The notes beneath the pieces were generated by a model. It made no database searches. It was not told the DNA's origin and worked only from the letters and a program-made list of their open reading frames with translations. A DNA stretch of 64,000 bases, from positions 36,878,853-36,942,852 of the forward strand of contig OX387183.1 in assembly GCA_947561395.2 (NCBI GenBank). The letters are read 5' to 3'. This document shows positions 1 through 11,750 of this stretch, one piece after another (within the stretch, counting starts at the first letter, position 1; every line of letters begins with the position of its first letter). The stretch is from Buxus sempervirens (Eukaryota; Streptophyta; Magnoliopsida; Buxales; Buxaceae). A program made the translations under genes and the position numbers.

Positions 1-2356
1 TCTTGTTTTCCCAAATTTTGAGGTTTCAACCCAGATTGAACTACCATTTGATTTTATTCAAATCCCACCCATGTATAAGTGAGAGTTAGGTGTTTAGGAG
101 GTGTTCCAACTGGAGTTGTCACCAAATTGCAAATAGTAAAGATTTTGGGTACGTTTTGCTAAAATAGGTCTCTTAGAGAGAGTTGTGTTCCAAATCCTTA
201 TAGAAGTGGGATAAAGTGATTCCACCACTTCAAATACCTGCCAAATAACCTATGGAAGTAGAATACAAGGACCAAACCCAACTTGCATAAGTTCGTGAGG
301 AGTGAGGCATAGATTGCCAAGTAAGTGATGGATTGTGGAAAATTCCCAAAAAGAGGATTTTAGCCCAGATCGAACCATCGAGGGGTCTTTATTCAAATCC
401 AACAGATGTATAAGCTAGAATTTCATGACAAGGAAATGTCCCAATTAGTTGTATCTCGAAAGTCCAAGTACCAAGGACTTTGGGTACGTGTTACCAAGGG
501 AGGTCTTACAAAGAGTTTCTGTCCCAGAGAACTATAGGATTAGGATAACTTGTTTCCACCACTTCAAGCACCTTTCAATTGACCTTTAGAAGTAGAAATC
601 AAGATCCAAGACCCAGTTGTGCAAGTATCAAAGAATTAAGGCATAGGTTGCCTGAGTGAGACCCGAAAGATGGAATTTCCGGAAAAGCCAACCCTTTTCC
701 CTTGACCCTTATAGTAAGTACACCCCATTTGGTATGTCGGGCTTCGGCCTGGAATTTGGCACGAGACATGGAGAGCATTAGCCCGTAGTGAATTGTAAGA
801 TACCAAAGGCATTGACCTACTACTTGTGACATGAAGTGAAAGGGGGCTGTGGCCCATGGCATTGGTATACATATATAGACATTGAAAAGAAGGTAGTGGC
901 CCAAGGTTGTTGATAGTGAATGAAAGGGCACCCGTAGTGGCCCAAGGTTATTGATAAGTGAATGGAGGGTAGTGGCCCAGAATCCATGAGTAATGAATAA
1001 GGCTTGGCCCAAGGATGACTCGGGTAAGGTCAAAGGCTACCCTTGAGATCCGGCATGCCTGAGTGCATGATCCACATGATATTGAACGTAACCTCACCAT
1101 TGTCCGTGTTATACTAGTAGGATTGTTTCTACCCATGCTCTATGGCAAAGTGCCATTGTTATTATTCATATTGTATATGTTCTTCCGGTCCCCTGTGTTT
1201 ACGGTGGCCGATACCCATTGGCTATGTGTAGACAGCAATGGAGGTATGTGTAATATATTGCCCATTGGCTATGTGTAGACAGCAATGGATGTGTAATGTA
1301 AGGCCCATTGTCTATGTGTAGATAGCAATAGAGTTATGTGTAATGTATTGCGCATTGGCTATGTGTAGACAGCAATTAATGTGTAATGTAAGGCTCATTG
1401 GCTATGTGTAGACAGCAATGGAGGTATGTGTAATGTATTGCCCATTGGCTATGTGTAGACAGCAATGGATGTGTAATATATGCCTAGCCACCATACGTAG
1501 ACGGTGAAGCTAGATGAATAATTGTGATTGATGTTTTTGACGGTATTGTAATACCACTCTAAGTATTATTGGATAATCATCTGCAGATGTTCATACGACA
1601 CATGTAATTATAGTATTAGATGCCTACGTCATGTAGGAGCGGCTTAGATGCCTAGCCACCGTGTGTAATTGGTGTAGCTAGATGAGAGATATTGATGATG
1701 TATAGTATGATACTAAATCACCTGCATAATTAATTGTGAGATAGGATGAATGGTTGTATTAAATGCATTAATTGTACACTGATGCACAAGCATGCACCCA
1801 TTTGGTATGGCACTAAACTGTGATTATTGATATGATTTCAAATAAGCCGCATGTCATGATTTAACCGATTGATATATGCCTAAACTGTGTTTTCTCGTGC
1901 ATGCATGTGTTGCTTACTGAGACATTCGTCTCACAGTTGCTACTTATATTGTTTTTCAGATTCATCGTCGTCCGGTGTGAAGGACCGGGCTGGGGAATAG
2001 AGGCGAGGAGAAAGCCTTGGGTGTTGAGAGGCAGATGCCTATAGGCCTTAGGTTTATTTCTTGTTTGTACATGTATAGTTTATTTTGGATTGTACACCTT
2101 GTATTTTGAGAGGAGTGATGTAGTCACCCGTCATTTTGTAACTAAACTCGTGTCTTATTATATTTCTTTTTGATATATATATATATAGATAGATAGAAAA
2201 CACTTTTGATATGCACAGCATGAATTGTCTTATCACTTGCACTTGTTAGGAAAAAGTTTTTAATTCCTTTGTATTTTATCAAGTAGAATGGCCCACTTGC
2301 CACGGTCTGGGACGGGTTGTGCCTTGGAGGGGCAAACTTGGTTCCAGGGCGTGACA
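1..2356 (+). mobile_element. Gypsy-type LTR, right part only (start lies before the window)
   Basis: This is long non-coding DNA ending at a sharp border, GCGTGACA at 2,349-2,356. The border is followed by AATAA, which is the site where the 3' LTR of the neighbouring Tat-type element is cut; the intact partner LTR has the same AATAA at 11,478-11,482. I therefore read this as an LTR inserted into E2 with a 5-bp target duplication whose left copy is outside the window. The last 450 bases resemble the 3' parts of the other long LTRs here: a block ending in TTTTTCAG at about 1,960, then a G-rich end. Positions 1-720 hold a diverged direct duplication of about 360 bp. I see no convincing protein in it; short ORFs on both strands look like chance. 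Orientation is inferred from the similar LTRs at 13,464 and 18,023. Confidence 0.6.
1208..1690. repeat. Tandem stem-loop repeat in the first LTR
   Basis: About six copies of a unit of 43-47 bp lie at 1,208-1,480. Each is built around CCATTGGCT, then ATGTGTAGAC, then AGCAATGG; the outer arms pair. Two related units follow at about 1,484 and 1,651. There the arms are CTAGCCACC and GGTG..GCTAG around ATACGTAGAC or GTGTGTAATT. The middle is similar while the arms differ. Units alternate between two spacer lengths. Confidence 0.7.
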
Positions 2357-3590
2357 AATAATATTTGGGCTGATTTACTATTATTTAATTTTTATTATCT
2401 TTTATCTTTTATATATATTTTTATTTATTTTTTTATGATCACATGTGTACAAACATTGGAGAAATGGAGATTGCTATGCTACATCCTATACAAAATATAA
2501 TACATATACAAAAAATCCAAAATAAGGAAATCTAAATCAAATATTTCAACATGGGGCAGTGTACTTGGTTATTTCAAAAAAAAAATTTTATTTATTCACT
2601 TATTTTTATTATTATTTTTTATTTAACCTAGCCACATCATTTAATCTTTTTCTTTTTTTATTGTTTTCTTATGTTTTTTTTCTTATGATAATTTATTTAC
2701 ACAAAGCATGGGTAAAAGAAAAACTCAATCATATTTGGTCATTGAAAATTACACTTTATTTTCCATACTTTTTTTACTCTTATTTCCAAGGATTTGGAGG
2801 CAAGGAGAGGTGTTATAAAAGTGACAAATGTTTAATCATATGATCTAAAAAAATAATTAAGAAAAAAAAAAATATGTTAGGCAGGCATATTATCTAAAAA
2901 AATTAAGAAAAGAATAAAAAATCGTATTGTTATAATTAAGTATGTTAATTGAGCATATTATCTAAAAATAATTAAGAAATTAAGAAAAATTAAGCATGTT
3001 AATTAAGCATATTGTTTAAATTAAAGGAAATTAAGAAAAAAAATTATTGAAATAACATGAAATAAATAAAAGAAATAACAAATGAAAGCTAGAGTTATTA
3101 AAAAGGTTTTAAAGAAGGACTAAAACATGAAATAAAATAAGTTCTTTTTAAATCCTTTAACTTTTCAGAATAACAAATTAGGCACCCTAGTTTATCAAAT
3201 TCTCAAAATTCAACCCACATATCAATTCGTTCAACAGATTCGACTGGATAAGAGACATGCTTTGTATACTTTCGTCTGTCAATTTAACAACGCTGAAAAA
3301 TTCAGATTCGGCCATAACAGTGACATACTTTGTATTATTTTCATTTGATAATCTAACAACATAAAAAAATATTTGATTAATGAAACAATAAACAAAATAA
3401 TGAAAAAACCTAGAATGGAGTCGATTTCCCGGAAACTGATGTGCTCAACTCCAGATGTTCCCTCCTTTCTCTTGCACAACCTCCTTCTGCCTCTTTTTCT
3501 CACTTCCCTCTTTGATTTTTCTTAAGAAATCTCTTCTTTAGATCCTCCCCCCTTTTTGCTCCCAACTTCTATCCTTTTTATAAAGAATTC

Positions 3591-4779
3591 TGTAAGTGTG
3601 AAAACTCACACTCCTTTTATGGCAAATGTTTGACAAATTATGTCTTCTAATAATCTTCAAGATGTGCAGAATAAATAATGAAAAATTCAGTGAATTTAGT
3701 AAAGAAGAACAAGACGATGCTGCCACACAGCTACCACGCCGCTGGTAGCTCAAGGAAATGAAAGATTGTCTAAATAAAGCATCTCTTGTAAAGGCACTTG
3801 CGAGGAACAACGCCGCTGCCACTCCACTGGCAGCGCATAAGTGAAACAGTGCTTTGAAAGTAAGGCACGTGCACTAGCGTCGTAAGGCGATGCCGACACG
3901 CCGCTGGTAGCGCAGAGCGAGATTGAAGATTCTAATGATCAGCTGTGCACATACCGCATTCCCTCCCGCTAGCAGCGTGCTGGCAGCGCGCCCTTAACTG
4001 AGTCAACTTGTTCTGAGTGGGACTTGAGTTCGCTTCCAGCCGTCTACCCCGATCGCACCACGACGCCACCAGCGCTCGACGCGATCTGAGTTTTCTTCGT
4101 TAAATAGACGTGCTGTAATTTTTAGTAAGGACTTTTTTCTTTGGATCAATTTGATTTTGGATCTTGAGGTGTTCGAGATTCGATCAATTCTTCTTTAGAG
4201 AGTCGGTGATCGAGTGAGGGGGAGATCTGAGATAGATCGCCTGGAATTGAAGTTTGAGGATTCTTCTTCAATTCGGAACTTCACCTGATCGTGTGATCGC
4301 CTGGATTGGTGATCGACTTTGTTGGATGCGTAGGTGGATTCCTACTGCATTGGATCGTCTTAGTGGACTCTGAGGTGATTGTTGCGATCTGGATTGATCG
4401 TGTTGTGCAGCTTGTGGATTCAAGCTGTGTTGCAGTTTGTGGATTCGAACTGTGGATCACTGTTGAGTGATTGTTTGCGATCTGGATTGATCGTGTTTTT
4501 GCAGCTTGTGGATTCAAGCTGTGTTGCAGTTAGTGGATTCGAGCTGTGGATTGCTGTTGAGTGAGTTCAATTGTAAAGGTTAAGTGTGTGCTCCTTTGTA
4601 AATGTTTTTTTCATTCAATAGTGGAAATTCGAAGGGTTAGTCGTCTCATATAGACTCGAGGTTTTTCCTGGATCTGGATTCAAGTTTCCTCGTATAATTC
4701 ACTGTGTGTATGTTTCCGCACTGTTAAGTTCTTAATTGTTGTAGATCGTGGACTTGTAGAGTAGTCCTCTACTCTTTCA
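3591..4779 (+). mobile_element. Solo LTR, probably copia type, inside the E2 3' LTR
   Basis: The sequence starts TGTAAGTGTG and ends CTCTTTCA. It is flanked by AATTC on both sides (3,586-3,590 and 4,780-4,784). The partner LTR at about 12,690 has no such insert, which gives an empty-site comparison within the window. The inside has short direct repeats around 4,380-4,560 (two rounds of GATCTGGATTGATCGTGTT). No coding region is present, so this is a single LTR left after LTR-LTR recombination. The strand is a guess from the look of the 3' end. Confidence 0.8.
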
Positions 4780-4796
4780 AATTCTCACCCATTAAA

Positions 4797-5010
4797 CTTC
4801 TTAACTTCTCCTCTTAAACACCTAAGTTCCTAACTCCTTTCTTAAACACCTAAACTCCTAACTCCTCTCTTAAACACCTAAACTCCTAACTCCTCATCTT
4901 TCTCTTCTAAACTCCTAACTCCTCCTCTTCCTCTCTTAAACCTCTCATTTTCTTAACTTCTCCTCTTAAACACCTAAACTCCTAACTCCTTCTATTCCTC
5001 TCTTAAACCC
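4797..5010. repeat. Short-unit repeat CTTAAACACCTAA..CTCCTAACTCCT
   Basis: This is a pyrimidine-rich run of degenerate units of 25-30 bp with the core AAACTCCTAACTCCT, about 8 copies. The matching stretch in the other LTR copy is 12,705-12,920, so the array already existed when E2 inserted. Confidence 0.75.
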
Positions 5011-5559
5011 TTCATTCATTTAGGTTTGGTCAAAGTTTATATCGTCCCACATTTTTATTAGGCTTATATTTTTTAGGCTTAGTTTCAATATCTCAAGAGA
5101 ATATGAGTTGGACCAATTCGTCCAACTCATTTCTCTTTGTTTATTTTTATTATTTTATTATTTTCTTTTAACTTTGTTATTAAATTTTTTATTTATTTGC
5201 ATAACAAACCCCATTAGGAAATTTACTTATTTACTAAAACAACCCCACAAAATTTTAATTTATCATTGGTTACATGGCAGCCACCATGGCGTACACATGG
5301 CTGCCATGTGGCATCCAATTTCGGTTTTGTAAAAATCCCCAAACTACCCTTTATTTCTTTTATTCATAACTTAGCTGTTTGAGATCCGATTTGAGCATGG
5401 TTTGGTGCATCGGAATCGGCTCAGAATTCTCTTTATTATGGGCTTGTTATTTCAAAAAGGCGGGTTCAATATAAAAACCTCAATTTACGTGCCCACATAT
5501 ATGCCAGTTTAAGATATGCTTCTTCGGCAATTTTATGGTGCAAAAATAGGGTGCTGACA

Positions 5560-7082
5560 GCTGCCCCTCTTTGTCAGAGTCACCATGGTGATGAATGACA
5601 AAGAATAAAAAGAACCTTATTTTTGCACTTTGCATTTCCGTCGACATAACCGATGAGTCAAGTCCTTTAATGTTTTCAAAGATGCGGAACCGCCGATGTA
5701 AGCTCTGCATTGCTTTAGCTCACTTCCAAGTTCTGGGGAATTTCCTTGCCATTGGGCGTTTGGAATTTTTCCTTTTTTTAGTTGCAAATGATGGGTTGGA
5801 CTTAGACTCACCGACTTGTTTTGGCGTTGATGCAAAAGTGCTTCAACAATGCTCTTTTTTTCTTGTTTGTTCCATTGATTTTTGACTTCTTGTTTGATCT
5901 TTTCAGACTTATTCACCCTTTTTTATTTTATTTTATTATTATTATTACTGTTTTTTTAAGTTTTATGTTCTTTATCCCCCATGTAAGTGTACTACCCTCT
6001 AACTCTATTTGGCTAAGAGTCATTGTTGCTCAGCACATCGAGGAAATCCGAATCCTAGTTCAAATCCTATGATACAAAAGTGGGAAAATGAAAATTACAT
6101 GAGGGCCTTCTCTGCCCTTTAAATCTTCAAAACATGTCTTCTCCTCTTGGTCTTGAGCTTGCCTAAGCTTTATTGTCCTTGATGATTCTTCACTGGGGAT
6201 TGGTGGGACTCCCGTTTAAAGGAAAACTATTTTAGGAATTTTATGAGAGCCTTCTCATCTGTCATTCTGTTTCGCCCAGTGTCTCTATGTAGAATGGTGC
6301 CGTTCTTTCGCCTTTCTGACTTTCTCATGTTGATGATGTCACTCCCTTCAATTGGTACTCTTCTTCTGTTGGGTAATAACTTCTTCTCGACAAGGAAACT
6401 CCACTGGGCATTTGTAGAGGAAGGTGTCACCTCTCTTGCTTTCTTTTTGGCATTCTCTGGTGGGGTCTTGGATGAGAAGCTTGTGTGTCCTTTGAGTGTA
6501 CTCATCTTCTTTGTGGCGGATTCCCCTTGTTTGCTTCTCTTTCCCTTTGCCTATTTGCTTCTGTTTTGTTTTTAGCTCCAGTATCAGAACCATTTGATTT
6601 CCCGCCTCGGATGGACCTGCACATTTCTCAAGATAGCAGTGAGGTATCTGAAATTCAAAATGTAAGCACTTATGGCTTACTTGGCTCAGTCACTGGCTCA
6701 ATCAAGGTTCTCATGGGAGCAGTATCATGCACCCAGCTGAAAACACCTTTGAGAAACTTGGCATCTTTCCATGATCATGGTCGTGCCAAAAGGGTTGTGG
6801 TCTCAAAGCGATGTCATCATCGACCAAGCACTTGCCAATTTTTTTCCTTTTATTTATTTATTTTTTTTCAAAATTTTTTTTTCAAAAGTTTTTTTTAAAA
6901 AGTTTGCATGAAAGTAAAAGTATGCAAAAACACTTACAAAATGACTGATCCCACTCGGGATGGTCAATGCAAAAAAAAAAATAATAATAAATAAATAAAA
7001 TTTAACTTAGCCTCGAAATGGTGGACTCAGAGAAAAACCGTGTCTAGGAGTTGGTTGCGCCTTGCAACCTTGCTTGATTTCT
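5560..7082. other. E2 internal region between gag and the 3' LTR; no recognised gene
   Basis: This is about 1.5 kb where pol would be expected. Open frames exist on both strands, for instance 6,227-6,505 on - and 6,243-6,575 on +, but I recognise no domain. The stretches at 5,880-5,970 and 6,840-6,900 are T-rich. In E1 the comparable place carries an antisense ORF; I could not see convincing similarity to it here. Confidence 0.5.
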
Positions 7083-8807
7083 TCAACTTGACACGCTTGA
7101 AGATGCCCCCTTGTGATCTGGAAGAGGGTTTTGAGTCACAGCAGTGGTTGGTGTGTTGGTTGGAGTAGGAGGGTCCACGGTGAGGCATTTCTGATCAATC
7201 AAGTCTTGGATATCATGCCTCAGATCCCAACATCTGTTGGTGTCATTTCCCAGTGCCCCTGAGTGGTACTCACATCTCTCATTTGGATTGTAGTTCTTGC
7301 CGATGAATGTTCTAGGATTTGGCGGCTTGATTTGCAAATACCCTCCTTTTAGTAATGTGGGTAGTAACTTAGCTAGTGTGTATAGAAGTGGAGTGAATAC
7401 TCTTCTCAGCCTTGCCTCCATTTCTTCTCTTGTCCTTCTTGGTGGACCCTGATATGGTATGGCCATTTGTCTCTGATTCCGTGGAGCTATTGTCAGGGAC
7501 CTCTGGAAGATGTGATAAGGTTGAGTAGGTTGTACATAGTTCACTGCCTACCCCTCAATCCTCCATGGTTGCTCTTGCCCCTAGCTTATATTGCCCTGAT
7601 TCGCCATTGGCCTCCTCTGAGTGGCATTCTGCCCATTTCTATCTATCTTTCCTGACCTTACTGCATCTTCAATTCTGTCAGCTGTCAGAATCAAGTCATT
7701 GAAACTTGCAAAACTCTGCCCCAGTAATAGAGTGAAGAAAGTTTGACCAAGTGATGCTATAAACAAAGACGCCATCTCTTGTTCTAGCAGTGGTGGCTGG
7801 ACCAATGTTGCCAACTCTTTCCATCTCTTAGCATAGTCTCGAACTGATTCGTGACTCTTCTTTGCTAACCTTTGCAGCTCTGCCCATGTTTGAACCATCT
7901 GGCTGTTCAAATGATATTGTTGAATGAACACCGCAGCGAGGTCATTCAAAGTCTTTATCTTGGCTTTGTCTAAGCTCAAAAACCAATAATAAGCAACCTC
8001 GGTTAAAGACCACTAAAAGAACTGTACCATGATTTTATCATTTTTTGTGTATTGGCACATGTTGCCAGAATACGACCTTAAGTGGTTTAGTGGAGAACCA
8101 GTGCCATTAAACTGGTGCAACTCAGGACATTTGAACTTGGCAGGGAGTTGTATGTCTGAGAAAAAACAGAGGTTTTCCAAAGTAGCCTCACTTTGAACCG
8201 TGTTTGGATGTAGCTGCTTTAGAAGATCTTCCTTCATGGCCGCCAGACGGGCCTCGAATTGAGCTTCTTGCGTTCTATACCAGTCTTCTTCATCCTGCCC
8301 CAGTTGGATAGGCACGAACTATTCTTGTTGCTGTATCGGGTGGACAAGATCTACCACAGGAGGTGGGAATGGAACAGTTTGTGGTGGCGGATGTGGCAGT
8401 GCCATAGGTGGAGGTTGTGCTGGTTGTGGTGGAAGCAGTACTGCTGGCACTTCTACTCGTGGTGGGAGTGGTGGTTGGTGCTGTTGAGTGATCGGAACTA
8501 TTGGTTGAACTTGTTTCAGACCCCTGATCTCTGCCATGAGGGACTGAATAACCAAAATCATGTTTTCGACCTTTTGGGTTAGGTCGCTAACCACTTGGGT
8601 TTGACTAGATTCTGCTTGGTACTGAGCTGGTGGAGTCTGATTTCCTTGTGCATCCATATCCAATCTTTTGCGAGATCGAAGATTGTATGGGCTTTTGGGA
8701 GCAATTTTGGATACATGTTGATCATTTTGTGGAAGTTTAGTGCATTTTTGGCAATTAATCATTTTTACATATTTTTTTAAGTTTTTTTTTTTTTTTGCCA
8801 TGGTCAA
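7083..8807 (-). pseudogene. gag: E2 gag (Tat-type capsid protein) with three in-frame TAG stops
   Basis: One reading frame of about 575 codons on the - strand is broken only by TAG at 8,319-8,321, 8,013-8,015 and 7,581-7,583; no frameshift is needed. The N-terminal part (8,319-8,807) is basic and then rich in Pro and Gln. The central part carries the retrotransposon gag core, with LPAKFKCPELHQFNGTG near 8,120 and VRDYAKRWKELA near 7,830. The C-terminal part carries CEYHSGALGNDTNRCWDL near 7,240, a Cys-His pattern matching CDFHMGAPGHSTDNCWVL in E1. In the family this protein forms the virus-like particle that packages element RNA. Conservation of the frame despite the stops suggests rather recent decay. 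Confidence 0.85.
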
Positions 8808-8829
8808 TCTAGATCAAATTTGTGATTTG

Positions 8830-9215
8830 ATTTAGCTGTGTCGAAGCAACTTAAAGGGAATCTCTGAAAATGTATCTTTTTAGTTACACAAAGGCAACTA
8901 GGAGAGAAAAATTGAAGGAATGATCTGTTTTAGCTGTGCAAAGACAACTGGGAGAGAGAACCTATGTCTATTGGTCTTTTTTAGTCGTCTGTGGACAACT
9001 GCGAGAGAGAACCCAAGGTAGTGATCTATTTTAGTTGCATAAAGGCAACTGGGAGAGAGAACCCAAAGTCTAGAGGTCTGTTTTAGTCGTTTTGTGGACG
9101 ACTGGGAAAGAGAACCCAAGGGATTGATCTGTTTTAGCTGCGTCAAATCAGCAAGGAAAGAGAACCTAAAGAATTTGATCTATTTTTGTCGCTTGCGACA
9201 AGGAAATAGAACCTC
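8830..9215 (-). repeat. E2 leader array 1: tandem stem-loops with constant flank
   Basis: There are about six units of 55-65 bp. Each has TTTTAG, a short stem-loop, and then a conserved CTGGGAGAGAGAACCC-like flank. Arms change from unit to unit but still pair in several cases: AGTTGC/GCAACT near 9,033, AGTCGT/ACGACT near 9,085 and TTGTCGC/GCGACAA near 9,186. Others carry one mismatch. The array lies between the primer binding site and gag, the same place as the arrays of E1. Confidence 0.75.
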
Positions 9216-9264
9216 TTGGTTCATGCCCTAATGAACCGGAGCTTGTTTATAATGAATTGAACTC

Positions 9265-9660
9265 AATATCACGGGATTGGACTTATGTCTCTACAGGGGG
9301 AGAGATAAAAAACAACACCTGGGCTCACCCAGCTGGTCTCTGATTTAAGAATCGGTTGCCAAGCGCCATAATTTTTGAACTTAAGTCAAGTCTCTGCAGG
9401 GGAAGGGCTAAAAATAGCCACCTCCGGGTTCACGCAGTTGGTCTTTGATTTAAGAATCGGTTACCAGGCACCACAATTTTTGGACTTATGTCTCCGTAGG
9501 GGATAAGCTAAAAAGCAAATACCCAGGTTCACCTAGTTGGTCTCCAATTTAAGAATCGGTCACCAGGCACCACAATTTTTGGACCTATGTCTCCACAGGG
9601 GAAGGGCTAAAAATAGCCGCTTCCAGGCTCATCTGAAAGGTTGGTCTTGACGGGGCCATC
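9265..9660 (-). repeat. E2 leader array 2: three and a half units of about 110 bp
   Basis: Diverged direct repeats share TTTTTGGACTTATGTCTCC, AGGGGAAGGGCTAAAAA, and TGATTTAAGAATCGGTT..CCAGGCACCA. The repeat differs in sequence from array 1. No function is recognised. Confidence 0.75.
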
Positions 9661-11261
9661 TTCAAACGCCACCAATTTGGATCCAAGGCAAAAACCGAGT
9701 GCTCTTGTGAATAAGATGCATTTAGGTGTGATATGAGTTCAATCCATGAGCACTTTAAGAAACACCTATAGGTATTAATATTAGAATAATTAAGGAGTAG
9801 GATTAGAAGGAAGGGGTCTAATGTGACCAGATATCGCAGTTTTGTATAACCGGAAATTGGGGCTTTTCCAACAAGCATCTGCAAATTGATTTACTGCTTT
9901 TTTTTCATGTTTTTGTTCTATCCATTCAAAATTAAATTAGAATTAAAGCATTAAACTGAAATAAAAAGTGTGTGATCCTAAGGGTTGGTGCCTGTCAAGG
10001 CACGACTTCTAGACATACTTGTGTAAGGAAGCACACCCAAGTCTTGACCAGCCTTATTCTTTTATCTGCTCTTTCATCTGCTGATGTAAAAGTTACAACT
10101 TGCCAGCTAGGGCGAAAATTACATAATGTTCAAAAAAAACTGAAAGAGAATGCAATCTTAGGGTTTTTGAGAACTCTAAGAAAGGATACATTTGATTCAA
10201 AAAGGGTAGGTTGAAAAGGCCTAATTCTAGGGTTCAACTTTCTTTGTTCTGATCTGGCATGCTTTCATCTGCTTAAAGACCGATTCGAACTCAAGATACT
10301 TCCTATGGACTCAATGGGTCAAGGCCCACGGTTCTCAGGACTCAATGCATGTATCTGGGGTGGTTCACCTGATCAAAGTTTAGGTAAGCTCCCTAATTTA
10401 GGGCTAAGGTAGCCCGGAATCTAGGGTCTACTCAATTTGATACAAAAGAAGGCAAGGGTTGCTGCCCCTGATGGACTCTTGGGTTTTAGACTTCATTCAT
10501 CATTCACATTGACATTCACATAGTAGGGTGTATCAGAACATTAGATGGGAAAAGGGTATCCAGCCCGAGACAAATGCCTACAAGGGTCTGAGAGAAGTAC
10601 TAGACCCTTGCATACAACGGCTAGAAACCAGTGGCGCTATAGGAATTTAGATACCTGGGGAGATGTTTTACCTCGCTTTCCCTGGCAAGCCAAGGGCGCG
10701 TGAGGCTAATACCATCCCAAATTTTGTTTATACGATAAAGAAGGGTGGCTGCTAGAGAGATCTAGGTTTTGGTAATCATTCAATTGGATCACTCACGCGG
10801 GCTCCCTCGCGCGTGTCACCCCACACAATTTATATTAAAGCATGTAAAGAAACCACAATGTGCGTGAATGCACATGTGTGCATGGGAAGGAATTTTCATT
10901 GCCTCATATAGTAAAGTGATGAATTGGTACACAAAACAATGTTCTGGGAGAGTTCCCAGGTAATTGGAGGGGTCACAGCGGTCCCACTTAAAACCAATTT
11001 CCTTAGGCAATTATTGCGTCCTTTATGACAGAACTCCCCAGAATATATTTTTGCATATATTCAACACTTACTAAGTAAGGCGGCAAATCTTCCTTGACCC
11101 ATTTGTGCAAGTGTGTGCATATGTACTAAAAGAGTGTGCGTGCATGTGCAAGTGTGTGCACATGTGCAAAGAATAAACCCATTATAATCCAACTAATCAA
11201 ACCGGGTTAAGTTAGCCCCCAGCGATTCCTAGTTCGATCAAACCAGAGATTCTGGGTTCGT
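9661..11261. other. Rest of the E2 5' leader, no gene seen
   Basis: About 1.6 kb lies between the primer binding site and the tandem arrays. The longest open frames are under 100 codons and match nothing I know. A CA/TG-rich patch lies at 11,100-11,170. Nothing else stands out. Confidence 0.5.
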
Positions 11262-11280
11262 TCCCCAGCGGAGTCGCCAA
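11262..11280 (-). promoter_or_regulatory. Primer binding site of E2
   Basis: On the - strand this reads TTGGCGACTCCGCTGGGGA, starting 2 bases after the 5' LTR. It begins with TGG (the CCA end of a tRNA) and differs by one base from the E1 site at 51,943-51,960. The site fixes the direction of the element. I do not assign the tRNA. Confidence 0.8.
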
Positions 11281-11282
11281 GC

Positions 11283-11719
11283 TGTACACACCTCGGGCAC
11301 GTTGAAAAGCGGGTTATATGTTTAATGCAGTCCCCACTACCTGAAATGGTGCAAGTAGACACCTTGTTCACTTTTAGTTTGCACCAGTGATTCCGAATAA
11401 GTGACCCGATTACAACCTAGGGAAGTCCTTGAACACCTTGGGTTTCCCCACTGAAGCGGGTTCCCTTAAATTAGTTGAATAAGATTTGGGCTGATTTACT
11501 ATTATTTAATTTTTATTATCTTTTATCTTTTATATATTTTTTATTTATTTTTTTATGATCACATGTGTATAAACATTGGAGGAATTGAGATTGTTATCCT
11601 ATATCCTATACAAAATATAATACATATATAAAAAATCCAAAAAAAAGAAATCTAAATCAAATATTTCAACATGGGGCAATGTACTTGGTTATTTAAAAAA
11701 AAAAAAATTTATTTATTTA

Positions 11720-11750
<31 letters not shown>

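Larger units (their letters stand above)
2357..5559 (-). repeat. 3' LTR of E2 (outer end cut off, holds a solo LTR)
   Basis: This aligns with 11,478-13,463 from the T-rich start through the CTCCTAACTCC repeats and the stretch ending GGGTGCTGACA at 5,559. It is longer than its partner only because of the 1,189-bp insertion at 3,591. The first 200 bases of the LTR are missing because another LTR entered at 2,356. Directly to its right the sequence GCTGCCCCTCTTTG reads as a purine tract on the - strand, the expected polypurine primer next to a 3' LTR. The same arrangement is found beside the 3' LTR of E1 at 36,628. Confidence 0.8.

Noticed and set aside
599..1136. Open frames of 60-144 codons on - in the first LTR
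   Set aside because: They have overlapping frames with no domain, within repeated LTR sequence.
6227..6593. Charged open frames on - in E2 downstream of gag
   Set aside because: They look somewhat protein-like, but no start context, no similarity and overlapping frames on both strands; left as unassigned.
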